The notes below the pieces were generated by a model. The model had not been told where the DNA came from. It worked only from the letters and a program-made list of their open reading frames with translations, and did no database searches. DNA of 39,117 nucleotides from assembly GCA_022704435.1 (NCBI GenBank), contig JAKJGK010000010.1:1-39117 (forward strand). Reading direction: 5' to 3'. The DNA comes from Synergistota bacterium. GTDB lineage: Bacteria > Synergistota > Synergistia > Synergistales > Aminobacteriaceae. A program made the translations under genes and the position numbers. Every line of letters starts with the position of its first letter. Positions within the stretch are counted from its first letter, which is position 1. Shown here piece by piece: positions 16,396 to 23,259 of the stretch.

Positions 16396-17502
16396 TTCCC
16401 GGGTTAAAGTCTCCTGGGCTCTTCCGTCCTTTTCCGGATTGAGCCATACCACTTTCGCCTCCTCGAGGTTCCTCGTCGGGCGACCTTTCCATCGCTCCGG
16501 ATGTCTGCCCTTCGCCTCCTCGAATACTTCCTTCCTCGCCGCAAGGATCGCGGCCGACTCCCCGCGGTGACGCTGTCCGGGCGTGACGTACTTCAATGCA
16601 CTGTGTCGGTGTATCTCGTTGTACCATTGCACGAACCGGTGCGTCCACTCTCTTGCCGCCTTGAGGCTCTCGAATCCGAAGGCCGGGTATTCGGGGCGGT
16701 ACTTGAGCGTCCGGAAAAGTGCCTCCGAATAGGCGTTGTCGTCGCTGGTCCTCGGACGGCTGTAGGAGTTCGATATGCCCAGCCTCTCAAGCGTGGCTCT
16801 GAAGGTGGAGGCCTTCATGGGGCTTCCGTTGTCGGAGTGGAGGATCAGAGGGCTGTCGCTCCTCCACAGAGCCTGCTTGATGTAGGCCTTGGTTATAAGC
16901 TCCCTGGCGCATTCGCCAGTCTCCTCCTCGTGCACCTCCCATCCGACTATGCAGCGGCTGTAGATGTCCACTATCATGTAGAGGTAGTAGTACATGCCGC
17001 GCACAGGAGCCTTTAACCACGTGATATCCCAGGTCCATATCTGATTGGGCGCGGCGGCCGAGTGCGACGCGGGCGGTCTGCGGACGGGTTCCTTTGCCCT
17101 CCCTCTGTGATGCTGCTGCCCCTTCTCGCGCAGTATGCGATATATGGTGGACTCGGACGCAAGCCACTCTCCCTTGTCCGCCAGAGCGGCGACTATCTGC
17201 GCGGGCGGCCTGCTCGCGTATTCGGGGCTGTTGGCGACTTCGAGCACTCTTGCGCGCTCCTCCTCGCTCAGCGTCCCGGACGGTTTCTCTCGAACGGCGT
17301 TCTTCCTGCCGTCAGTATTGACCGTCCCGGCGGCGGCGTCCCTGAGCCAGCGCTGGCGGGTGCGGATGCTGATGCCAAGTTCTCTGCAGGCCATGAAGAG
17401 TCGGGCGCCGGCGGCGTGGGCCTCGTCGATCAGCTCTACTGCTCTCAGGCGATCCGGGGCGCTGATCAGTCTTCCTCGCCGTCCCCCCAGATCGCCCGCG
17501 CT
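16378..17502 (-). CDS. IS transposase OrfB (DDE integrase domain), expressed by -1 frameshift
   Basis: The integrase-core part of 374 aa, read as an extension of OrfA (fusion of about 528 aa). It starts with a helix-turn-helix (RLRAVELIDEAHAAG...CRELGISIRTRQRWL), then the catalytic triad: Asp in WTWDITWLK, Asp in LHSDNGSPM and Glu in NAYSEALFRTLKY. The family moves DNA through a circular intermediate. No good start codon and ribosome site precede the domain, which agrees with expression by frameshift. All motifs are intact. Confidence 0.9.
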   Translation of the reverse strand, partial: SAGDLGGRRGRLISAPDRLRAVELIDEAHAAGARLFMACRELGISIRTRQRWLRDAAAGTVNTDGRKNAVREKPSGTLSEEERARVLEVANSPEYASRPPAQIVAALADKGEWLASESTIYRILREKGQQHHRGRAKEPVRRPPASHSAAAPNQIWTWDITWLKAPVRGMYYYLYMIVDIYSRCIVGWEVHEEETGECARELITKAYIKQALWRSDSPLILHSDNGSPMKASTFRATLERLGISNSYSRPRTSDDNAYSEALFRTLKYRPEYPAFGFESLKAAREWTHRFVQWYNEIHRHSALKYVTPGQRHRGESAAILAARKEVFEEAKGRHPERWKGRPTRNLEEAKVVWLNPEKDGRAQETLTREKRQVG

Positions 17503-17963
17503 TTTTTTCGCAGGGTCAGCAGCGCGGCGGCCTCGGCGAGAGCCTTCTCCTTCCTCTTCAACTCCCGCTCTAGCTCCTTGCTGCGCTTTCTCTCGGCGCG
17601 GATCTCCTTTTGCAGTTCGCTGCTCTTCCTGGCGTCGCTCTGGTTGGCCATGAGGCAGGTCTCGCGCCATTCATCTATCTCAGCGGGGAAGATGCCCTTG
17701 GAGCGGCAGTATTCCCCCAGCTCGGCCCCGTTGAGGGCGTGAGTCTCAAGGACGATGAGGAACTTGTCCTCGGCGCTCCATCTCTCCGGGCGCTCTCCGT
17801 TGCCGGGCGCGGCCCTGCCCTCTCCGCGCGCCTCGTTTCTCCATTTGGCCAGCGTGACGTGGGAGACGCCGCTCTCCTCGGCCAGCCGCATTATCGGAAC
17901 ATTGTCCGGAGGCATCATCCTGCGCACCACGGACTCCTTGAATTCTGGGCTGTATCTGGTCAT
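17466..17963 (-). CDS. IS transposase OrfA (helix-turn-helix protein)
   Basis: A 165-aa protein from ATG 17963. Residues 1-50 hold an IS3-type helix-turn-helix (SPEFKESVVRRM...RLAEESGVSHVTLAKWRNEA), residues 60-105 a second domain (WSAEDKFLIVLETHALNGAELGEYCR), and residues about 110-150 a Lys/Glu-rich coiled coil, as usual for oligomerisation of OrfA. It binds the element ends. Its frame runs over the slippery heptamer at 17502-17508; most ribosomes end at 17466, and those that slip make the OrfAB transposase. Confidence 0.9.
   Translation of the reverse strand: MTRYSPEFKESVVRRMMPPDNVPIMRLAEESGVSHVTLAKWRNEARGEGRAAPGNGERPERWSAEDKFLIVLETHALNGAELGEYCRSKGIFPAEIDEWRETCLMANQSDARKSSELQKEIRAERKRSKELERELKRKEKALAEAAALLTLRKKARAIWGDGEED
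17502..17508 (-). promoter_or_regulatory. Programmed -1 frameshift site (A7)
   Basis: The minus strand reads CGA AAA AAA GCG in the OrfA frame; slipping back one base on the seven A residues continues AGC GCG GGC into OrfB. A7 is a standard slippery site in IS3 elements. Confidence 0.8.
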
Positions 17964-18014
17964 TTACATCGCACCTCCCGAGTGTCGTTTCAATCTGCTT
18001 AAACACCTCGGTTC

Positions 18015-18034
18015 AAGCGACATCTATTATGACA
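18015..18034 (-). repeat. Right terminal inverted repeat of the IS
   Basis: Complement reads TGTC-N8-TGTCGCTT inward, matching the left end at 12 of the 12 fixed positions. It lies 51 nt upstream of the OrfA start. Confidence 0.8.
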
Positions 18035-18337
18035 TAGGGGGATATCCGCAATCTTAAGGGGGCGGGATTGATCCAGCCCCGCCAGCCTCATGGCCAGCCT
18101 TGACTCAACCTCCCCGCCGGGTCCCTGCCTTGGGTTGGGCCTGTGCAGATCTATTAAAAGCTGAATTTGTGTCTCGTCCATACTTTTCCCCCCACACAAG
18201 GCATAAACGAAGCAAGGTCTTGCCCTGACGCAGCCTGTCAGTCTTGCCTCCGCTTTTGTTGTGACTGTATTCTACAGCAACGGGGAGGAATTTGCTTTCG
18301 TGGGGAAGGGGTGCGGATTTAGAGTTGCACTAATGGG

Positions 18338-18367
18338 TTGACACGTATATTTCATACGTGTTATACT
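18338..18367 (+). promoter_or_regulatory. hicAB promoter with built-in operator palindrome
   Basis: TTGACA (18338-18343), 18-nt spacer, TATACT (18362-18367). A perfect inverted repeat ACACGTAT-N5-ATACGTGT (18341-18361) fills the spacer and overlaps the -35 box, placed to let the HicB antitoxin or the HicAB complex block RNA polymerase. Confidence 0.8.
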
Positions 18368-18393
18368 TGTTTCGTCGAAGAAAGGAAGCCTCC

Positions 18394-18591
18394 ATGAAGA
18401 GAAGCTACAGCTCGAAGCGGATCATCGAACTCCTTGAAGCTGACGGATGGAGCGAAGTCAGGTGCAGAGGAGACCATCATCAGTTCAGGCATCAAACGAA
18501 GCCTGGCAAGGTGACTGTACCGCATCCGGTGAAAGACCTCGACATAGACGTGCTGAAAAGCATCGAAAGACAATCCGGGCTCAAGTTCTAG
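18394..18591 (+). CDS. hicA: HicA-type mRNA interferase toxin
   Basis: A 65-aa basic protein of the HicA (YcfA-like) family, a double-stranded-RNA-binding-fold toxin that cuts mRNA. Seen: KRIIELLEADGW, the GDHHQF segment with His28/His29 (the family catalytic His), TVPHPVKDLDI and LKSIERQSGL at the end. Length and spacing match HicA. ATG 18394 lies after GGAAGCC, 27 nt past the -10 box. It precedes hicB by 46 nt, the normal toxin-first order. Confidence 0.93.
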   Translation: MKRSYSSKRIIELLEADGWSEVRCRGDHHQFRHQTKPGKVTVPHPVKDLDIDVLKSIERQSGLKF

Positions 18592-18637
18592 GAAGGATGT
18601 TTCCTCCCTGAATGCCCGCAGAAGGGGGCGTGCGAAT

Positions 18638-19054
18638 ATGAAGGATAGATACGACTTCCCCGCTGTTCTTCATTACAACTCGGACGGGCGCATCGGCATC
18701 TTATTCCCGGACCTGCCGGGGTGTGTCAGCCAGGCGAATTCCGACGCAGAGGCAGTGAAAAGGGCTACGGAGGCGCTGGAGCTTCATCTCTACGGAATGG
18801 AGGAGGACGGAGACTCCATTCCGCAGCCATCGCGTCTGGCGGACGTGGAACTTGGTCCCCGTCGCCGCACTCTACTTGTGACGGCCCTGATGCCGCTGGT
18901 CAGGGAGGATATGGAGACGAGGGCGACCAAGAAGACTCTCACCATCCCAGCCTGGTTGAACCGAGCCGCGGAGGCTGCGGGGGTGAACTTCTCCGCGCTG
19001 TTGCAGCGCGCTATCAAGGAGTACCTGGGAATCGACGCCGCAAGAAAAATTTGA
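18638..19054 (+). CDS. hicB: HicB-type antitoxin
   Basis: A 138-aa antitoxin with an N-terminal HicB fold (DFPAVLHY...IGILFPDLPGCVSQANSDAEAVKRATEAL, residues 6-50) that blocks HicA, and a C-terminal DNA-binding part (TKKTLTIPAWLNRAAEAAGVNFSALLQRAIKEYL), which looks like a ribbon-helix-helix. That part should bind the palindrome in the promoter. The sequence is complete, so the pair looks functional. Confidence 0.93.
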   Translation: MKDRYDFPAVLHYNSDGRIGILFPDLPGCVSQANSDAEAVKRATEALELHLYGMEEDGDSIPQPSRLADVELGPRRRTLLVTALMPLVREDMETRATKKTLTIPAWLNRAAEAAGVNFSALLQRAIKEYLGIDAARKI

Positions 19055-19260
19055 AGAGAGTCATGTCTTTGTCCACGACCGCTAATTCAGTGATCTCCGA
19101 TTAACGCCGTCTCCGCAGGCGAGGCACCTGGTGTCGGCCGGCCTTGCGCCGGGCGACACGGAGTTGGTCGGACCCCTCCTTTATATTCCCCTTGCGATTT
19201 GATATACTGCACGATGTCGCGGCTGGATCGCGCGGCACTACAAGGGGGGTCTTTTCGAAT

Positions 19261-20016
19261 ATGGATCTTGTGTGGTACCACTGGGCTGGGATCGTGCTGG
19301 TGGGGGTGATGCAGGGTTTTCTCAACACCGTGGCCGGAGGGGGGACCCTGCTGGTGCTCCCTGCGCTCACCTTTCTCGGGATGGATCTTGCCGTGGCGAA
19401 CGGCACGAACAGGATAGCGATACTGCTTCAGAGCGTCTCCGGGGCGGCGAGCTTCAGGAGTCAGAAGGCCCTGTCGTTCGAACGGGCCCTGCCTCTCGCG
19501 GCGGCGGCGACGCTGGGCGCCCTGGTCGGGACCTTCATCGTTGTCCAGGTGGACAAGAAGATGCTGAACCTGGTGATCGCCGCTCTCATCTCCCTGATGG
19601 CGCTTTTGCTCGTCTTCAAGCCGAAGATGTGGGAGGAGGTCGAGGAGAAGAGCTGGCCGAAATGGGGGGTCTACGCGGCCTTCTTCGCGGTCGGGATCTA
19701 CGGCGGGTTCATCCAGGCGGGGGTGGGCTTCTTCCTCTCCTGGGCCCTGGTGGTGGCCGCCGGGATGGACCTGGTCAGCGGGAACGCGGTCAAGACGATC
19801 ATCATAGGGTGCTATACCACGATAAGCCTGGTGATATTCTTCATGAACGGCCTCGTGAATATCCCGGTAGGGCTCGTGCTGGCCGTGGGCAGCATGGCCG
19901 GAGCCGTGCTGGGGGCTCGCTTCACGGTAATGAAGGGCAACAGGTGGGTGCGCTACGTCCTCGCGCTCGTGGTGGTGGTCAGCGCCGTGAAGATGGTGAT
20001 GGACACGATGTCGTAG
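19261..20016 (+). CDS. TauE/SafE family sulfite or sulfonate exporter-like membrane protein
   Basis: A 251-aa integral membrane protein with about eight hydrophobic segments. The N-terminal TVAGGGTLLVLPALTFLG and the later GGFIQAGVGFFLSW are the two half-repeats typical of TauE/SafE (Pfam PF01925, DUF81). Family members are linked to export of sulfite, sulfoacetate and other anions, but substrate cannot be told from sequence. ATG 19261 follows AAGGGGGG. A TATACT -10 box at 19203-19208 lies upstream without a clear -35. It stands alone, facing the homoserine dehydrogenase gene. Confidence 0.85.
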   Translation: MDLVWYHWAGIVLVGVMQGFLNTVAGGGTLLVLPALTFLGMDLAVANGTNRIAILLQSVSGAASFRSQKALSFERALPLAAAATLGALVGTFIVVQVDKKMLNLVIAALISLMALLLVFKPKMWEEVEEKSWPKWGVYAAFFAVGIYGGFIQAGVGFFLSWALVVAAGMDLVSGNAVKTIIIGCYTTISLVIFFMNGLVNIPVGLVLAVGSMAGAVLGARFTVMKGNRWVRYVLALVVVVSAVKMVMDTMS

Positions 20017-20074
20017 TGCCCGCGATGATGACAGATGCGCCGCGCGGGTCGTCGGCGGAGAAGGACGCGCCTCG

Positions 20075-20108
20075 GTACGGGTCCTCCGGCTGACTGGAGG
20101 ACCCGTAC
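20075..20108. terminator. 13-bp hairpin between convergent genes
   Basis: Perfect stem GTACGGGTCCTCC (20075-20087) with 20096-20108, 8-nt loop, between the TauE/SafE gene and the convergent homoserine dehydrogenase gene. No T-run on either side, as in the hairpin at 11596. Confidence 0.6.
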
Positions 20109-20168
20109 GAATGCAGGCTGTCTCGGGACGGAACTCCGCCGTCGGCACGTCAGCCTTCGTCGCGCAGC

Positions 20169-21227
20169 TTAGCCTGCCTTGGCCGCGAACCTGCCGCAGG
20201 CGCGCTCGGCGGCCGCCACAGCTATCAGGTCCGACAGCAGCGCCTGTCCCGTCTCCTCGCGCCCCGCGCCCGGGCCTATGATGGTCACGTCGCGCAGGTT
20301 GTCGGTCGTGAAGGTGAGGGCGTTCGTGGCGCCGCCCACCCCGGCGAGCGGGTGGGCCAGCGGTATCTCCGTCGGCGAGACGGAGGCCGAGACGCCGCCT
20401 GCGGTTCGAGCCGCCCTCGCGATCAGCTTTATCCTCCTGCCCCGGCTGGCGGCGGCCTCCACGTCGGATCGGGTGATGGACGAGATGCCGGTGCGATCGA
20501 CCGCGTCCAGCGAGATCGGCGAGCCGAGGACGACCGAGGCCAGTATCTGCGCCTTCACCGCGGCGTCCCACCCGTCGACGTCGCCGGACGGGTCCGCCTC
20601 GGCGTAGCCCTTCTCCTGGGCCTCGGCCAGCGCCTCCCCGTACTCGCACCCCTCCTCCATGCGGGTCAGGATGTAGTTGGTGGTGCCGTTCACTATGCCC
20701 TGCACATGGCTTATGTCGCACCCGGCCAGGGACTCCATGGCCAGGTTGAGAGACGGGGTGCCGCTCATGACGGAGCCCTCGAACCGGAAGCAAGCCCCGC
20801 GCTCGCGGGCCAGCTCTCTCAGCTCCTCGAGTGCGAGCGACACCGGCCCCTTGTTAGACGTGACCACCGACCTGCCCGACCCGAGCGCCGCGCGCGTGAC
20901 CGAGAGGCCCGGCTCGCCGGTCTTAAGGTTTGTGGGAGTGACGTCCAGCACTACGTCGGTCTGAGGGAGAAGGGCCGCCTCGACCGGGGTTATCCTGTCG
21001 GTCCCCAGCTGCTCCCCCCGCTCGGCGCGCGCGAGCAGCTCCGCCAGCGACAGGCCGTCGCGCGACACGGCCGCTCCCCTGGTGCGGGTGACCACCGCGA
21101 CAGTCCTGCAGTTCAGCCCCCACCTCTCGGCCAGCTCCCGCTCCTTCCTGACCAGGATGCGGGCGAGGCCCTGCCCGACGTTGCCGAAACCCGCGAAGCA
21201 CAGCCCCACCGTCGATTCTACGCGCAT
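20169..21227 (-). CDS. hom: Homoserine dehydrogenase
   Basis: Reduces aspartate semialdehyde to homoserine, the branch leading to threonine and methionine. The 352-aa protein starts at ATG 21227, overlapping the aspartokinase stop by 10 nt. Seen: GFGNVGQGLARIL (NAD(P)-binding loop, residues about 13-24), TPTNLKTGEPG, VTSNKGPV, the EGSVMSGTP segment, and VNGTTNYILTRMEEG with ADPSGDVDGWDAAVK, the signature of the catalytic site. It lacks a C-terminal ACT domain, so feedback control of this enzyme by threonine through such a domain is not expected. Coupled translation with aspartokinase makes a two-gene operon. Confidence 0.92.
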   Translation of the reverse strand: MRVESTVGLCFAGFGNVGQGLARILVRKERELAERWGLNCRTVAVVTRTRGAAVSRDGLSLAELLARAERGEQLGTDRITPVEAALLPQTDVVLDVTPTNLKTGEPGLSVTRAALGSGRSVVTSNKGPVSLALEELRELARERGACFRFEGSVMSGTPSLNLAMESLAGCDISHVQGIVNGTTNYILTRMEEGCEYGEALAEAQEKGYAEADPSGDVDGWDAAVKAQILASVVLGSPISLDAVDRTGISSITRSDVEAAASRGRRIKLIARAARTAGGVSASVSPTEIPLAHPLAGVGGATNALTFTTDNLRDVTIIGPGAGREETGQALLSDLIAVAAAERACGRFAAKAG

Positions 21228-22423
21228 TGGAATACCCCTTTCTTCTCTATGAACTCCTCGTGAAGGGCCCGCACGGCGTCGGCCGAGCGATCCCTGTCCA
21301 CCACGCAGGTCACCGACAGGGCGGAGGAGGTGAGCATGTGCACCTTCGCCCCGAGCCCGGCGAGCACCCCGAGCACGGCGACCGGCACCTCCGGGTGGTT
21401 GCCCACGCCGGGGCCGATGACCGAGACCCGTGCCAGTCCCTCGTCGACGGAAACCGAGCACCCGTCGTGCCGCGAACATATCTCCACGGCGTCCGCCAGG
21501 CGCGCTCCGTCTATGTGAATGGAGAGGCCGCCTCCCGCCGTGATGGCGGTCGTCCGTATCCCCTCCCTGGAGAGGGCGTCCACAAGCATGCGCTCAGAGC
21601 CCCTCCCGCCGCCGACGGTCAGCACCGCGAGGTTCTCGTCCGAAGCGACCGAACGTATGAAAACAGCCTCGTCCACGTTTCTATCCACGATCCACGTCCC
21701 CTCCTTCTCCTCCATGCTTGACTCCACGCACAGTGGTATCTTCATCCTCCCCGCCATCTCCAGGCCGCGCGCCTGCATCACCGAGGCGCCGCAGAACGAC
21801 ATCTCGAGGCACTCGTCCCAGCAGATCCTGTCGAGCTTCACTGCACCCGGCACCCGGCGCGGATCGGCCGAGTAGATGCCGTCCACGTCCGTGAAGATCC
21901 GGCACTCCGACGCGCCAAGGGCGGCGGCCAGCGCTATGGCCGACAGGTCCGAGCCTCCGCGCCCCAGCGTGATCGTCTCGCCATCCCTGGTGCCCGCCTG
22001 GAACCCGGATACCACGGCGACGTTGCCGAATGCCGTGGCGGCCTCGATACGCCCAGGGTTCACGGACAGGATCCTCCCCTCTCCCCAGGCGCCCTCCGCC
22101 AGGAAGCCGGCCTCCTCGCCGCTGAACGAGCGAGCGGGGCACCCCTCCGCCGAGATGGCCATCGACAGCAGGGCGGAGGATTGGAGCTCCCCGGTCGCGA
22201 GCAGCCTGTCCAGCTCCCTGCGGTCGGTCCTGCCCGGCGCGGTAGCCTTGGCCAGGCCTATCAGGTCATCGGTGGCGCCGCCCATCGCAGAGACAACCAC
22301 CGCAGTCTTGCGTCCCGCCCGGGCGAAGTCCGCGGCCCTGCGCGCCGACGCGCGAATCCTCTCCGGAGTCGCCACGGACGTGCCGCCGAACTTCAGAACC
22401 ACGCCCTCCCCGTTCTTCCACAT
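21218..22423 (-). CDS. lysC: Aspartate kinase
   Basis: Phosphorylates aspartate, the first step to lysine, threonine and methionine. The 401-aa protein has VVLKFGGTSV (residues 8-17), SAMGGATDDL, TLGRGGSDLSAIALA, FTDVDGIYSADPR and two C-terminal ACT repeats (about 255-400) that usually bind lysine or threonine. I chose ATG 22423, after GAGGGGGCG; the frame also has ATG 22459, but this lies in the T-run of the attenuator. It is the first gene of the operon with homoserine dehydrogenase, controlled by the leader peptide and terminator upstream. Whether it serves mainly Thr/Met (as the partner suggests) or also Lys is open. Confidence 0.93.
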   Translation of the reverse strand: MWKNGEGVVLKFGGTSVATPERIRASARRAADFARAGRKTAVVVSAMGGATDDLIGLAKATAPGRTDRRELDRLLATGELQSSALLSMAISAEGCPARSFSGEEAGFLAEGAWGEGRILSVNPGRIEAATAFGNVAVVSGFQAGTRDGETITLGRGGSDLSAIALAAALGASECRIFTDVDGIYSADPRRVPGAVKLDRICWDECLEMSFCGASVMQARGLEMAGRMKIPLCVESSMEEKEGTWIVDRNVDEAVFIRSVASDENLAVLTVGGGRGSERMLVDALSREGIRTTAITAGGGLSIHIDGARLADAVEICSRHDGCSVSVDEGLARVSVIGPGVGNHPEVPVAVLGVLAGLGAKVHMLTSSALSVTCVVDRDRSADAVRALHEEFIEKKGVFQCA

Positions 22424-22457
22424 GATGACCGCCCCCTCGCCAAAAAGATTCGCATAC

Positions 22458-22496
22458 AAAAAAGCCGGGGGTCTTCGTATATGAAGACCCCCGGCT
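22458..22496 (-). terminator. Attenuator terminator upstream of aspartate kinase
   Basis: A perfect 14-bp stem (AGCCGGGGGTCTTC on complement, 22483-22496, with 22463-22476; 6-nt loop) followed on the minus strand by a T6 run (22458-22463). It lies between the leader peptide stop and the aspartate kinase start, the place for conditional termination. Confidence 0.92.
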
Positions 22497-22518
22497 GAAG
22501 CTTCGAGCGCACGCGATG

Positions 22519-22611
22519 CTAAGCGCCGACCGCCTCAGGAGGGTCGCCGCTAGTCATCGTCATCGCGGATGCGAATAGAGCTTCTTGGCCTGCCGGTATC
22601 GCACCGTTCAT
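22519..22611 (-). CDS. Leader peptide, 30 aa, Met-Thr-Met-Thr then Ser-Gly-Asp-Pro-Pro
   Basis: ATG 22611 follows a near-perfect AAAGGAGGT by 9 nt and the frame ends at TAG (22519-22521). Residues 17-20 are Met-Thr-Met-Thr, then SGDPPEAVGA to the end. Met and Thr are the two products of the homoserine branch encoded downstream, so these are sensible control codons. The Asp-Pro-Pro codons lie in GCGACCCTCC (22538-22547, complement), identical to the leader at 13001. A promoter lies directly upstream and a strong terminator downstream. Confidence 0.82.
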   Translation of the reverse strand: MNGAIPAGQEALFASAMTMTSGDPPEAVGA

Positions 22612-22655
22612 TTTGCGGGAACCTCCTTTCGAAGCGGAAGATTTGATTAGCGCAG

Positions 22656-22684
22656 ATGATACCCCTCTCGCCCGGCGTTGTCAA
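22656..22684 (-). promoter_or_regulatory. Sigma70-type promoter of the aspartate kinase leader operon
   Basis: On the minus strand TTGACA (22679-22684), 17-nt spacer, TATCAT (22656-22661), about 40 nt before the leader ATG. Same geometry as the promoter at 13121. Confidence 0.85.
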
Positions 22685-22787
22685 CAGCGAATTTCCGGGT
22701 TGAAACGAGAAGTCATGGCATATATTTTACATTCTATTCAACGCTTGATAATAAGATAGAGACATTTACAGGCAACGCCAGTTCGTG

Positions 22788-22816
22788 TTGACATAGGCAA
22801 CGGCATCATGTAGGCT
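22788..22816 (+). promoter_or_regulatory. Promoter of the eut operon
   Basis: TTGACA (22788-22793), 17-nt spacer, TAGGCT (22811-22816; weak -10). It lies about 35 nt before the riboswitch and is divergent from the aspartate kinase promoter, with an AT-rich 100-nt stretch between them. Confidence 0.65.
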
Positions 22817-22850
22817 GTTCCTCAATCGGAAGCGCTTGGTATGTTTATCA

Positions 22851-22996
22851 GGTGAACGCGATGCTCGGGAAGCCGGTACGAGTCCGGCGCGGGCCCGCCA
22901 CTGTGAGCCGGACGAAGCCGCGGCAATCCACTGAAGTCTCTTCGGGAAGGAGCGGCCGAGGATGACGGCAAGCCAGGAGACCGGTCGCGTTCATCG
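22851..22996 (+). ncRNA. Cobalamin riboswitch
   Basis: Closing stem GGTGAACGCGA (22851-) pairs with TCGCGTTCATC near 22985-22995. Between them lie the conserved parts: GCCGGTACGAGTCCGGCGCGGGCCCGCCACTGTGA, written here only by position (22890-22908 core), GGGAAGG, GATGACGGCAAGCC and the B12 box AGCCAGGAGACC (22971-22982). It precedes the operon for adenosylcobalamin-dependent ethanolamine ammonia-lyase, so the enzyme operon is likely tied to cofactor supply. Confidence 0.93.
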
Positions 22997-23035
22997 AGCG
23001 AAAACGCCTTGCGGGGCTTGGGGTCGTTTGCACGG

Positions 23036-23082
23036 AGTGCCGCCTTTCCGGCGGTGCTTGGTCGCGCCTCGGCCCTTTTTTT
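23036..23082 (+). terminator. Candidate riboswitch expression platform and leader
   Basis: Between the aptamer and eutB (22997-23259, no gene) there is a hairpin AGTGCCGCC/GGCGGTGCT (23036-23044 with 23050-23058) and, 17 nt later, a T7 run (23076-23082). CCTCGGCC just before the T-run (23067-23074) can also pair with GGCCGAGG inside the aptamer (22954-22961). Which pairing forms the terminator is not settled by eye. The rest of the leader up to GGAGGT (23245-23250) shows nothing else I recognise. Confidence 0.5.
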
Positions 23083-23259
23083 ATGCTCTGACGGCGGGGA
23101 GCGAGAGTCATTCATCATGGTTGCGACGGGAGGTGATCCGCGGCATTCAGGGCAACGCCTGATCGAGGTTGCGCCCGGGCGGGGCGCGTGTCGGCCCGCG
23201 CCGCAGTTCGCGGTTTTCGGCGCGGGGGCGTTTGAGAACATTTTGGAGGTGAAAAGACG

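Larger units (their letters stand above)
16370..18040 (-). mobile_element. IS3-family-like insertion sequence
   Basis: A 1671-bp element (counted between the GATATC copies at 16364-16369 and 18041-18046) with two overlapping transposase frames on the minus strand. Its ends carry inverted repeats of the form TGTC-N8-TGTCGCTT (16376-16395 and 18015-18034). The flanking GATATC pair is single in the reconstructed target gene, so it is the likely target duplication, although 6 bp is longer than the 3-5 bp usual for IS3. If the ends are the TGTC bases themselves, the element is 16376-18034 and the flanks are not a simple duplication. Both frames are intact, so it may be mobile. Confidence 0.85.
15749..18181 (-). 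pseudogene. SAM-dependent methyltransferase split by an IS element
   Basis: The start (ATG 18181, MDETQIQLLIDLHRPN) and first 47 codons lie at 18041-18181, ending LKIADI. The remaining 205 codons lie at 15749-16363, starting GCGTGASAIFLA and ending YGVYVAKKS. Joined at the duplicated GATATC, they make one uninterrupted 251-aa class I methyltransferase whose motif I would read ADIGCGTGA. Motif II-like WSEGAVYNMGF and motif III-like LKTGGKLVLSE follow. The IS sits exactly in the SAM-binding motif, so the gene is inactive as it stands. Substrate unknown; the UbiE-like layout suggests a small molecule. No other mutation is seen, so the insertion looks recent. Confidence 0.88.

Noticed and set aside
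18358-18393. Longer HicA from a start at 18358
   Set aside because: The start would lie within the promoter -10 region; ATG 18394 matches family length.
22997-23259. EutVW-type dual-hairpin antiterminator
   Set aside because: I could not see the paired hexaloop motif, and no eutV/eutW genes are in the window.
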